Below are positions 1-6,152 of a DNA stretch of 6,152 nt, one piece after another. Origin of the DNA: Treponema sp. (GTDB lineage Bacteria > Spirochaetota > Spirochaetia > Treponematales > Treponemataceae). Each line of letters opens with the position of its first letter. The first letter of the stretch is position 1. The notes beneath the pieces are model-generated. The model ran no database searches and was not told where the DNA came from. It saw nothing but the letters and a program-made list of their open reading frames with translations. A program made the translations under genes and the position numbers. The DNA lies in assembly GCA_023231445.1 (NCBI GenBank), contig JALNVF010000161.1:1-6152 (forward strand), given 5' to 3'.

Positions 1-1
1 T

Positions 2-955
2 GATCTGAATAAAAAGGTAAACCTTGTAATTGAAGGTGAAGATACCGAACTTGACAAAACCGTTATTGACGATCTGCTTGATCCTATCATGCACTGCGTG
101 CGTAATTCCGTTGATCACGGAATTGAATCTCCTGAGGAACGCCGTAAGGCAGGGAAGCCTGAAGAAGGAACGGTCCTTCTTAAAGCTTCAAACGAGGGAA
201 ATATGATCATTATCGACATCGTTGATGACGGTGCCGGAATTGATGTGTCTAAAGTCCGGCAGAAAGCAATAAACAAGGGACTTATTCATCCTGATAAAAT
301 TCTTACGGATCAGGAAGCGTACAGTCTTATTTTTATGGCAGGTTTTTCAACTTCGGAAAAGATTACGAATGTATCCGGGCGGGGAGTTGGTCTTGATGTC
401 GTGAAAACAATGATAGACAAACTCAATGGAACTGTTTCTGTTTCTTCGGAACACGGAAAAGGATCAAAATTCAGTATTCGTCTGCCGCTTACGCTTGCAA
501 TTATTCAGGGACTGCTCGTAAAGGTAGGTCAGGAAGTATATTCTATTCCTATTGCATCCGTCATTGAAAGCCAGCGGATAAAAATGAATGAAATCAGTAC
601 GATTGATAATTATGAAGTACTTAACGTACGTAATGAGGTAATCAGTATCCTGCGTCTTTCGCGTTTATTCAATATCCGTGAAACGGCAACGCAGTCGCAG
701 GATGATTACTGTTTCATTGTTATTGTTGGTTCTCAGGAAAAGAAAATCGGTATTATGGTTGATTCTCTGGTAGGCGAGGAAGATGTTGTTATAAAACCGC
801 TTCGCGATCAGTTTACTAATTCTCCGGGTATTGCCGGTGCCTCTATCCTTGGAGATGGTTCGGTATCGCTTATTATTGATGTAAGTCAACTGCTTGAGTT
901 GGGCGTTCGTCAGGAAATAAGCGCACAGCAGATAGCTCAGACTACAGGTGAGTGA
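2..955 (+). CDS. cheA: Chemotaxis histidine kinase CheA, C-terminal part (5' end outside window)
   Basis: This is the C-terminal 317 codons of CheA, the cytoplasmic kinase that takes receptor signals and phosphorylates CheY. The reading frame is open from base 2 and ends with TGA at 953-955. Residue numbers refer to the visible fragment. The ATP-binding domain (P4) shows the N box HCVRNSVDHGIE (about 31-42), the DDGAGID box (75-81) and the GRGVGLDVV box (126-134) after the lid segment MAGFSTSEKIT. From about residue 172 to 304 follows the SH3-like P5 domain, related to CheW, which docks CheW and receptors. The Hpt domain with the phosphorylated histidine and most of the dimerisation domain lie upstream of the window. 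The catalytic boxes look intact. The next gene begins 8 bp after the stop, so the two are almost certainly co-transcribed. The family is very clear; only the missing N-terminus is uncertain. Confidence 0.97.
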   Translation, partial: DLNKKVNLVIEGEDTELDKTVIDDLLDPIMHCVRNSVDHGIESPEERRKAGKPEEGTVLLKASNEGNMIIIDIVDDGAGIDVSKVRQKAINKGLIHPDKILTDQEAYSLIFMAGFSTSEKITNVSGRGVGLDVVKTMIDKLNGTVSVSSEHGKGSKFSIRLPLTLAIIQGLLVKVGQEVYSIPIASVIESQRIKMNEISTIDNYEVLNVRNEVISILRLSRLFNIRETATQSQDDYCFIVIVGSQEKKIGIMVDSLVGEEDVVIKPLRDQFTNSPGIAGASILGDGSVSLIIDVSQLLELGVRQEISAQQIAQTTGE

Positions 956-958
956 GGG
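954..958 (+). promoter_or_regulatory. Ribosome binding site that decides the cheW start
   Basis: GAGGG lies 5 nt before the ATG at 964. An in-frame GTG at 952 overlaps the cheA stop codon, but it has no comparable purine-rich motif at the right distance. The ATG at 964 is therefore preferred. The site sits across the cheA stop, which fits translational coupling. Confidence 0.65.
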
Positions 959-963
959 TCTTT

Positions 964-2388
964 ATGGAAGCAGAAAACATGACAGCAGAAAATCAGCAGG
1001 TAAATACTGCAACAGAAGACGACTCCCAGAATAAAAAGGAATCGATAACCGTTATTGATTTCAAAATGGTTACCTTCTCATTGTCCGGGAAAGATTATGC
1101 TATAGATATTATGAATGTAAAGGAGATTGCAAAGGCAGGACGTTTTACCTATGTGCCGAATGCACTCCCGTTTGTTCTTGGTGTATACAATCTTCGTGGC
1201 GATATTATCCCTATTCTTGATCTCCGGCTGTTTTTTAATATTCAGGTACCGGAACATACCGGTAATAAACTTGAGAATCTGCTTATTCTTTCTGTGGGAG
1301 AACAGACTTTCGGTGTTGTTGTTGATAAGATTGATAAAGTTGTCGGAGTTCAGAAAAGTAAAATTCAGCCGCCGCATCCGTTGTTCGGAGATATTAATAT
1401 CAAATATATCTACGGCGTTGTAGAAGCGAATAAACGTCTGTATATTCTTCTTGATATAGCGAAAATTTTTAATTCACGTTCGATAGAAGAAAAAAACAGA
1501 AAACTCGCTAAGCAGGTATTTGCGGAGAATTCGATATCTTCGACGGTGTCGCAGATATCTGCGCGTGAACCGGAAGAAAATGTAGCAGCTGAACGAAATG
1601 ATATTCGGGCAGCCGGTGAAGCGGAAACTCCTCCCCGGAATGACACATCGGTACAGGAGTTGAAATTTATTGCAGAGAGTTTAAAGGGGTACCGGAAATT
1701 TTCTGTTACTGCACTCAATGAGAACTGGGTTCGTTCACGTTTTAGTACATGGAAAGAAGAACGTGGTGAGGGGAATACTCAGCTGCAGAACGAAAACGAT
1801 GCTGATGCATTCTTGAAAACTTTCTGGTCTACATGTTCAGGTACCTGGTGGACAAAGGAATATGCTGATGCAATATATAAGTTGCTGCCGGATAATACGG
1901 CTAAACAGATTTGTGTCTGGAATCCTGGATGCGGAAAGGGGCAGGAAACATATTCACTGGCCTGTGTGCTGAATAAGAGGTATCCCGGCAGTAAGATCCG
2001 AATTTACGCTCAGGATATAGATTTGCTCAATGTGTCGAATGCTCCGCTGTTATCTGTTCCTAATGATATAGCTGTGGGGTGGTTTGATCCTTTTATTACA
2101 AAGAAGGCTAATGGGGAATATACATTTACACAGCAAATAAAAGATAGTATTATGTTTGAATATCACGACTGTATGAATACGAATGCACTGCCTGTCATTG
2201 ACTTGATTTTAGCCCGTGATATACTTTCTCTGCTTGATGAAAAGGGACAGAATGCCGTTATCAACGACTTTGGTGAAAAAATAAAGGGTAATGGTACCGT
2301 TATTATTGGGGAAAATGAAATTATACTGCCTTCTGCAGGCTTTGCAGCGAAAACAGTCGGTGCGCTTTGTGCGTACAGTAAAAAATAA
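964..2388 (+). CDS. cheW: CheW coupling protein fused to a CheR-like methyltransferase-fold domain
   Basis: This 474-residue protein is about three times the length of an ordinary CheW. Residues about 30-170 form a CheW domain, with the characteristic LGVYNLRGDIIPILDL segment at 72-87; it should bridge receptors and CheA P5 in the array. A poorly ordered, charged linker (about 175-230) follows. Residues about 232-474 resemble the Rossmann-like catalytic domain of CheR: NPGCGKGQETYSLA (320-333) aligns with the SAM-binding motif, and AQDID (349-353) with the acidic second motif. The helical N-terminal domain of CheR is absent, and several consensus residues are changed: GTWWTKE where CheR has a T..FFR motif, and ARDILSLL (417-424) where CheR has CRNVLIYF. 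Such fusions are known from spirochaetes including T. denticola, where a structural role in the array has been proposed. I infer that methyltransfer is weak or absent here. The ATG at 964 was chosen over the GTG at 952 because of its ribosome binding site. Confidence 0.93.
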   Translation: MEAENMTAENQQVNTATEDDSQNKKESITVIDFKMVTFSLSGKDYAIDIMNVKEIAKAGRFTYVPNALPFVLGVYNLRGDIIPILDLRLFFNIQVPEHTGNKLENLLILSVGEQTFGVVVDKIDKVVGVQKSKIQPPHPLFGDINIKYIYGVVEANKRLYILLDIAKIFNSRSIEEKNRKLAKQVFAENSISSTVSQISAREPEENVAAERNDIRAAGEAETPPRNDTSVQELKFIAESLKGYRKFSVTALNENWVRSRFSTWKEERGEGNTQLQNENDADAFLKTFWSTCSGTWWTKEYADAIYKLLPDNTAKQICVWNPGCGKGQETYSLACVLNKRYPGSKIRIYAQDIDLLNVSNAPLLSVPNDIAVGWFDPFITKKANGEYTFTQQIKDSIMFEYHDCMNTNALPVIDLILARDILSLLDEKGQNAVINDFGEKIKGNGTVIIGENEIILPSAGFAAKTVGALCAYSKK

Positions 2389-2396
2389 AGCGAGAT

Positions 2397-2402
2397 AAGG
2401 GG
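2397..2402 (+). promoter_or_regulatory. Ribosome binding site of cheX
   Basis: AAGGGG lies 6 nt before the ATG at 2409. Another ATG at 2405 is in a different frame and closes after a few codons, so this site fixes the cheX start at 2409. Confidence 0.7.
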
Positions 2403-2408
2403 ACATGA

Positions 2409-2891
2409 ATGAGGGTAGAGTATATTAACCCGTTTGTTGAGACTTCTTACAGAGTGTTAAAAGAAGTTCTCGGCGGAACAGATGTAAAGCGTGGTGATTT
2501 GTATCTCAAATCAACAGCAATGCCGGTGATGGGTGTTGCGGCGCTTGTCGGACTTGCCGGAGATGTGGAAGGACGTGTTCTGTTTGACATGACGATGGAT
2601 ACGGCTCTGAATATTTCATCCAGAATGAACGGCGAGAAGCTTCCTGAATTTGATGATCTTGCAAAGGCGACCATCAGTGAGCTTGCAAACCTTATTACTG
2701 CACAGGCTGTTACAAAATTACATGAATTGGGATTCAAGTTTGATCTTACACCGCCCGCTTTGTTTGTGGGACAGAAAATGGAAATAGCAGCTCTGGGCGG
2801 TACTTCTGAGAATGTAGAGGCACTTATCGTACCTCTTATTACAGAATATGGAAAAATAGAAGTAAACGTTGCCATACGTGAACGTACATAA
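2409..2891 (+). CDS. cheX: CheY-P phosphatase CheX
   Basis: This 160-residue cytoplasmic protein belongs to the CheX/CheC/FliY phosphatase family and is the usual length for CheX. It removes phosphate from CheY-P and so ends the signal to the flagellar motor, the role CheZ plays in enterobacteria. The catalytic signature is one E-x-x-N pair, E91 and N94 in SELANLI, on the predicted long helix. The single active site argues for CheX rather than CheC, which normally has two. The rest of the chain matches the family's alternating strand-helix layout, including the VEGRVLFDM strand (53-61) and the C-terminal IEVNVAIRE strand. It starts 20 bp after the cheW fusion and ends 19 bp before cheY, so kinase output and its phosphatase are made from one transcript. 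Assignment to the family is firm. Action on this CheY is inferred from homologues and gene order. Confidence 0.95.
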   Translation: MRVEYINPFVETSYRVLKEVLGGTDVKRGDLYLKSTAMPVMGVAALVGLAGDVEGRVLFDMTMDTALNISSRMNGEKLPEFDDLAKATISELANLITAQAVTKLHELGFKFDLTPPALFVGQKMEIAALGGTSENVEALIVPLITEYGKIEVNVAIRERT

Positions 2892-2896
2892 ACGGC

Positions 2897-2901
2897 AGGA
2901 G
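2897..2901 (+). promoter_or_regulatory. Ribosome binding site of cheY
   Basis: AGGAG lies 9 nt before the ATG at 2911. It supports the long form of CheY, including the extra N-terminal residues, rather than an internal start nearer the receiver domain. Confidence 0.65.
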
Positions 2902-2910
2902 TGGTAAAAA

Positions 2911-3345
2911 ATGAAAACAAAGCAGGATTTTCCAACAATTAATGAGCGTCCGCCGGAAGGTGTTAAGACAGATGGATCAAAATTCAGGGTTCTTGTTGTC
3001 GATGATTCTATGTTCGTTGCAAAACAGCTTGGACAGATTCTTTCAAGTGAAGGATATGAAATTGTTGCAACTGCCGCAGATGGAAAAGAAGGCGTTGATA
3101 AATATAAAGAACTTTGTCCGAACGTTGATCTTGTTACAATGGATATTACTATGCCGCGTATGGATGGTATTACAGCACTTGAGCAGATTATGGCATTTGA
3201 TAAAAATGCCCGCGTTGTTATGGTAAGCGCACTTGGAAAGGAAGAACTGGTGAAAAAGTCTTTGCTCCTTGGTGCGAAGAATTACATAATAAAACCGCTT
3301 GATCGTAAAAAAGTGCTTGAGCGTATCGCAGCATCTTTGAAATAG
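2911..3345 (+). CDS. cheY: Chemotaxis response regulator CheY
   Basis: A single-domain receiver protein of 144 residues. When phosphorylated by CheA it should bind the flagellar switch and change motor behaviour; CheX then dephosphorylates it. All the expected receiver residues are present: the acidic pair D31-D32, the phosphoacceptor D78 in TMDITMPRMDG, S106 (the Thr/Ser switch, in VMVSALG), Y125 (the aromatic switch) and K128 in YIIKPL. No DNA-binding or enzymatic output domain follows, as expected for CheY. The receiver fold begins near K24, so the protein carries about 16 more N-terminal residues than E. coli CheY; this tail is polar and proline-containing. It is the last gene of the operon, 19 bp after cheX, and a hairpin terminator follows about 50 bp after its stop codon. 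Confidence 0.95.
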   Translation: MKTKQDFPTINERPPEGVKTDGSKFRVLVVDDSMFVAKQLGQILSSEGYEIVATAADGKEGVDKYKELCPNVDLVTMDITMPRMDGITALEQIMAFDKNARVVMVSALGKEELVKKSLLLGAKNYIIKPLDRKKVLERIAASLK

Positions 3346-3396
3346 AGTTGCGGTATAAACAACGGCGCCTTAGAAAAGTAGTACGGATATCAAAGT

Positions 3397-3430
3397 ACCG
3401 CTGAGTAAGTTTTGAAAGCTTATCAGCGGT
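3397..3430. terminator. Hairpin terminator, probably bidirectional, between convergent genes
   Basis: The arms at 3397-3409 and 3419-3430 pair over 12 bp with a single bulged G in the left arm and a 9-nt loop. On the plus strand a T-rich tail (TTATTTCTATT) follows, as in an intrinsic terminator for the cheX-cheY end of the operon. The facing gene ends at 3437, so the same hairpin lies just past its stop codon; on that strand the T-rich tail is weaker. No other stem of this strength was noticed in the 91-bp gap. Confidence 0.75.
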
Positions 3431-3436
3431 TTATTT

Positions 3437-4174
3437 CTATTCATCATCTGTGAAAAGACAATATCCTCTTTTTGTTTTATGAATATCCATGTTTATCATG
3501 TTTGACGTTCTAAAGAGTGAACGTATCCGAGAAATATCTGAATATATTGTATTGACAGTTACTTCTATATTTTTTTTATGCAGAAGTGATTGAATCTCTT
3601 TGATACTGACCGATTTTTTTCTGTTCATATATAGTATACAGAATACTGAATAAAGCGAACTGGAAATATGTTTGTGTATAAGGGAAAATTTTTCATCAAG
3701 AAGAAAGGGAGTTATATAAGGTGAAAATATATCCTGTTTTTCATCTTCAGGATATGGCTGCGGGAACTGAAGTAATGAAATATACGGTCCAAGCTCTTTT
3801 GAATTTACTATACCGGAGAGCGTTTTTAACGTCGGTTCATAATCCGCAATATTGATGCCTGAATCCGCATAATACAGGTTTAATATCATATTCCAGTGCT
3901 GAGTCCGTGTTAAATAGGCGGAGGGGGGATCATTATAGAATAGAAGAGGAATTTTGCAGTTAATTTCATTCATATAACGGTAGACATTAAATGTATCATG
4001 ATCAAAGACAAGATAATCCAGCAGTAGAAGTTCAGGGTATTTTTTCATATTGGTAACAGCTGCATAGAAATCATTTTCGTCGGTAAAAATACTGCACACA
4101 TTGTGATTTTCTTCAAGAATGTCTGCTATCTTTCTGCAGATTTTTTTTTGCAGCGTATAAAAATAAATTGTCAT
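3437..4174 (-). CDS. Atypical OmpR-like response regulator (degenerate receiver plus winged helix)
   Basis: I do not recognise this 245-residue protein by name. The C-terminal part (about 163-243) reads as an OmpR-type winged helix: a short strand region, SIKEIQSLL as the first helix of the helix-turn-helix, NTIYSDISRIRSLF (208-221) matching the recognition-helix consensus that ends in RLR, and a KTKRGYCLF wing hairpin (233-241) matching the usual GxGY strand. The N-terminal 110 residues have receiver-like periodicity, with D53 in ELLLLDYLVF where the phosphoacceptor would sit. The acidic pair near the N-terminus, the Thr/Ser after the fourth strand and the KP lysine are not seen, so ordinary phosphorylation is doubtful. 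A long linker (about 111-160) joins the halves. It converges with cheY and diverges from uvrA, and no histidine kinase gene is adjacent. Its base composition is AT-richer than its neighbours (23-40% GC in lines counted). The ribosome binding site before the ATG at 4174 is weak. The DNA-binding role is an inference. Confidence 0.7.
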   Translation of the reverse strand: MTIYFYTLQKKICRKIADILEENHNVCSIFTDENDFYAAVTNMKKYPELLLLDYLVFDHDTFNVYRYMNEINCKIPLLFYNDPPSAYLTRTQHWNMILNLYYADSGINIADYEPTLKTLSGIVNSKELGPYISLLQFPQPYPEDEKQDIFSPYITPFLLDEKFSLIHKHISSSLYSVFCILYMNRKKSVSIKEIQSLLHKKNIEVTVNTIYSDISRIRSLFRTSNMINMDIHKTKRGYCLFTDDE

Positions 4175-4199
4175 TTAACTTTTTCTCTAAAAAGGATCT

Positions 4200-4236
4200 G
4201 CAGGTAGGAATAAATTTATTTAAAATATGGCAGGTA
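4200..4236. repeat. Pair of GCAGGTA direct repeats exactly 30 bp apart
   Basis: GCAGGTA occurs at 4200-4206 and again at 4230-4236 (TACCTGC on the minus strand), three helical turns apart, inside the predicted leader of the response regulator gene. These are among the few GC-containing words in this AT-rich stretch. A 12-bp repeat, ATAAATTTATTT, also occurs at 4210-4221 and 4255-4266. OmpR-family proteins often bind direct repeats, so autoregulation is conceivable but not shown. Confidence 0.35.
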
Positions 4237-4294
4237 CAGTAATTTTAGTAGTTGATAAATTTATTTTACTCAAAAAAAACATTATTAAAATAAC

Positions 4295-4310
4295 TTATAA
4301 TATATTATAA
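4295..4310. repeat. Perfect 16-bp AT-only palindrome over the -10 region
   Basis: TTATAATATATTATAA reads the same on both strands. It covers the candidate minus-strand -10 and predicted transcription start, a place where a repressor site would work. It is flanked by a 10-bp direct repeat, TTAAAATAAC, at 4285-4294 and 4320-4329. In DNA of this composition a palindrome of this length can arise by chance, so the operator idea is only a suggestion. Confidence 0.4.
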
Positions 4311-4332
4311 CATACTATTTTAAAATAACCAA
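4304..4332 (-). promoter_or_regulatory. Candidate promoter of the atypical response regulator gene
   Basis: On the minus strand, TTGGTT (4332-4327) is followed after 17 nt by TATAAT (4309-4304), and TG at 4312-4311 makes it an extended -10. The predicted start near 4297 gives a 5' untranslated leader of about 120 nt. The surrounding DNA is so AT-rich that a TATAAT alone means little; the extended -10 and correct spacing give it some weight. Confidence 0.45.
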
Positions 4333-4361
4333 TATTATGAAATTTGTATCTGATTGAACGC

Positions 4362-4390
4362 TTGAGCAGGTTTTGTTATTCCGCTATACT
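4362..4390 (+). promoter_or_regulatory. Candidate sigma-70-type promoter of uvrA
   Basis: TTGAGC (4362-4367) and TATACT (4385-4390) are separated by 17 bp and match the consensus at four and five of six positions. The predicted transcription start, about 4397-4401, falls at or within four bases of the uvrA ATG at 4401, implying a leaderless or nearly leaderless mRNA. I saw no other well-spaced pair between this and the minus-strand promoter. Confidence 0.6.
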
Positions 4391-4400
4391 TATGTGTACT

Positions 4401-6152
4401 ATGGAATCAAAAAAGAACAATACATTGAATAACATATTTCCTTTTAATGGGGATCGAATAAGTATAAAGGGTGCGCGCGAACACAATCTCAAAAATATAG
4501 ACATAGACCTGCCGCGTAATAAACTTGTCGTTCTTTCAGGTCTTTCCGGTTCAGGGAAAAGTTCTCTTGCGTTCGATACTTTATTTGCTGAAGGCCAACG
4601 CCGCTATATGGAAAGTCTTTCGTCGTACGCACGTCAGTTTCTCGGAACGATGGACAAACCTGATGTGGATCTTATAGAAGGGCTTTCACCCGCCATTTCA
4701 ATTGAACAGAAATCAACAAACAAAAATCCGCGTTCGACTGTCGGTACTATTACAGAAATATACGATTACTATCGTCTGTTATTCGCGCGTGTCGGAAAAG
4801 TTCACTGTCCGAACTGTGGACGGGAAATTTCCGAACAGTCTGTCGATCAGATTATTGATACGATCATGTCGTGGCCTCTCGGTACAAAAATACAGATCCT
4901 CGCTCCTGTTATCCGGGGAAAAAAAGGTGAGCACCAGAAAGTAATCGACGATGCGAAGAAATCGGGTTTCGTACGAGCCCGCATTGACGGAGTTATGACA
5001 GATCTTGAAGACAGCATCAAACTTGACAAGCAGAAAAAACATACGATTGAGATCGTCGTTGACCGTATCAGACTTGAAAGCGATGATCATGAAAAAATGT
5101 CTGACGATATAGAAAACAAACTGGAAAGTATGTATTCGTCAATGATACGAAAACGTGTTGCCGATTCTGTCGAGACAGCACTTAAAAGTTCAAACGGTAT
5201 CATCACTGTTACGAAAAAGACTGAAAATGATGAAAGCGAAGTATTTTTTTCACAGAAAAATGCATGTCCTGACTGCGGTATTTCAATTCCCGAACTGCAG
5301 CCGCGTCTGTTTTCCTTTAACAATCCGTTCGGCGCGTGTCCTGAATGTACGGGTCTGGGGGAAAAAATGGAATTCGATCTTGATATGATGATTCCCGACC
5401 AGTCAAAATCATTCGATGAATGGGCCATTAAGCCGTATAATCCGTCTTCCGCATGGAATACAAGCCGGATAAAGGGACTTGCTGATGCGTACGGCTGGAA
5501 ACTTTCTGATCCGGTTTCTTCATTGACTAAAAAACAGAAGAATGCACTTCTGTACGGAACGGAAGAGCCGATTCACTTTGAATATCAGAAGCAGAGCGGT
5601 GAAGGATATTCTGTTTACGATCAACCCTGGCCCGGTCTTTTCGGCGATATGAAACGACGGTATACGGAAGCATGGGGTGACGCTATGAAAATAAGCCTTG
5701 AAAAATTCATGTCGCACCGGGAATGCTCGACATGTCATGGAAAACGACTTCGCCCCGAGGCTCTTGCTGTTACTGTCGGGGGAAAAAATATTTATGAAGT
5801 AACTGCTATGTCTGTGCTTGATTCAATTGCGTTTTTCGACGGGCTTGTATTGACGAAATCCCAGAGTGAAATAGCAGTTCAGATTCTTAAGGAAATAAGG
5901 TCACGTCTGCATTTTCTTAAAAATGTCGGGCTCGATTATCTGACGCTTGAACGTGCGGCAGAAACACTTTCAGGAGGAGAAGCCCAGCGGATCAGACTTG
6001 CTACACAGATAGGTTCTGCCCTTGTAGGCGTAATGTATATTCTTGATGAACCGTCGATAGGTCTGCATCAGAGGGACAATCAGAAGCTTATAGACACGCT
6101 CACTTACCTGCGGGACGCGGGGAACACCGTGATTGTTGTTGAGCACGACGAA
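4401..6152 (+). CDS. uvrA: Excinuclease ABC subunit A, UvrA, N-terminal 584 residues (3' end outside window)
   Basis: UvrA is the dimeric ABC-type ATPase that, with UvrB, finds DNA lesions and starts nucleotide excision repair in the cytoplasm. The visible part carries REHNLKNIDIDLP ahead of the Walker A motif GLSGSGKS (47-54), then the Q-loop region with YARQFLGTMDKP. The zinc module C289-C292 / C313-C316 flanks the conserved PRLFSFNNPFGA segment, and further CxxC pairs lie at C136/C139 and C442/C445. The ABC signature LSGGEAQR (523-530), Walker B with VMYILDEPS (544-552) and the H-loop histidine H582 follow. These belong to the first half of a protein usually about 940 residues long; the second ATPase half lies beyond the window. 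The ATG at 4401 is preferred; an in-frame ATG at 4392 would add three residues. Neither has a Shine-Dalgarno sequence. About 17 residues precede the usual family start near ISIKGAREHN. There is no sign of frameshift or loss of catalytic residues. Confidence 0.97.
   Translation, partial: MESKKNNTLNNIFPFNGDRISIKGAREHNLKNIDIDLPRNKLVVLSGLSGSGKSSLAFDTLFAEGQRRYMESLSSYARQFLGTMDKPDVDLIEGLSPAISIEQKSTNKNPRSTVGTITEIYDYYRLLFARVGKVHCPNCGREISEQSVDQIIDTIMSWPLGTKIQILAPVIRGKKGEHQKVIDDAKKSGFVRARIDGVMTDLEDSIKLDKQKKHTIEIVVDRIRLESDDHEKMSDDIENKLESMYSSMIRKRVADSVETALKSSNGIITVTKKTENDESEVFFSQKNACPDCGISIPELQPRLFSFNNPFGACPECTGLGEKMEFDLDMMIPDQSKSFDEWAIKPYNPSSAWNTSRIKGLADAYGWKLSDPVSSLTKKQKNALLYGTEEPIHFEYQKQSGEGYSVYDQPWPGLFGDMKRRYTEAWGDAMKISLEKFMSHRECSTCHGKRLRPEALAVTVGGKNIYEVTAMSVLDSIAFFDGLVLTKSQSEIAVQILKEIRSRLHFLKNVGLDYLTLERAAETLSGGEAQRIRLATQIGSALVGVMYILDEPSIGLHQRDNQKLIDTLTYLRDAGNTVIVVEHDE

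Noticed and set aside
952..954. GTG start for the cheW fusion overlapping the cheA stop
   Set aside because: It gives a 4-bp overlap, but no ribosome binding site is positioned for it, whereas GAGGG is well placed for the ATG at 964.
1550..1563. Perfect 14-bp palindrome CGCAGATATCTGCG
   Set aside because: It lies inside the CheW/CheR-like linker coding sequence, and a palindrome of this length is not rare by chance in 6 kb.
2447..2938. Long open frame (163 codons) on the minus strand opposite cheX
   Set aside because: It is antisense to an obvious cheX with an intact active site and resembles no protein family; such frames are common opposite real genes with biased codon use.
4179..4194. 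CTTTTT-CTCT-AAAAAG inverted repeat just before the regulator start codon
   Set aside because: A six-pair stem, five of the pairs A-T, in AT-rich DNA is too weak to call a control element, although it could partly cover the weak ribosome binding site.
4356..4367. Possible LexA-type SOS box GAACGCTTGAGC at the uvrA -35
   Set aside because: Only the left half matches the GAAC-N4-GTTC pattern; the right half GAGC does not, and LexA regulation is not established for treponemes.
4779..5090. Open frame of 103 codons on the minus strand within uvrA
   Set aside because: It lies opposite well-conserved UvrA sequence and has no ribosome binding site or recognisable motif.

Overview
The window looks like a chromosomal segment of a treponeme-type spirochaete. 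Three things point there: the gene order cheA-cheW-cheX-cheY, a CheW that is fused to a CheR-like domain, and the use of a CheX phosphatase, with no cheZ seen. This order matches the cheA operon described for Treponema pallidum and T. denticola. Base composition is moderate in the che genes and uvrA (about 40-50% GC in the stretches I counted) and lower in the intervening minus-strand gene. I cannot name the species.

Region 1 (1-3345, plus strand) is the 3' part of a chemotaxis operon. The end of CheA (ATPase and CheW-binding domains) is followed within a few bases by CheW-CheR-like, then the phosphatase CheX, then the response regulator CheY. The genes lie 8-20 bp apart, three of them have clear ribosome binding sites, and no promoter or terminator separates them. 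The operon promoter lies outside the window. CheA phosphorylates CheY, CheY-P would act on the flagellar switch, CheX removes the phosphate, and the CheW fusion helps couple CheA to receptors in the array.

Region 2 (3346-3436) is a short convergent gap. It holds one strong bulged hairpin that probably terminates both cheY and the gene facing it.

Region 3 (3437-4174, minus strand) encodes an unrecognised 245-residue protein. It reads as an atypical OmpR-like response regulator: a degenerate receiver-like half followed by a winged helix. No sensor kinase partner is visible.

Region 4 (4175-4400) is a very AT-rich divergent intergenic region. It has a candidate promoter on each strand, a perfect 16-bp palindrome over the minus-strand -10, and several short direct repeats.

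Region 5 (4401-6152, plus strand) is the first 584 codons of uvrA, the damage-recognition ATPase of nucleotide excision repair; the window cuts it off. Its best promoter lies so close to the first ATG that the mRNA may be leaderless.

Most of the content belongs to known families. The least explained parts are the atypical regulator with its repeat-rich upstream region, the degraded methyltransferase site in the CheW fusion, and the possible leaderless start of uvrA. I saw no CRISPR array, tRNA, rRNA, insertion sequence or phage element.
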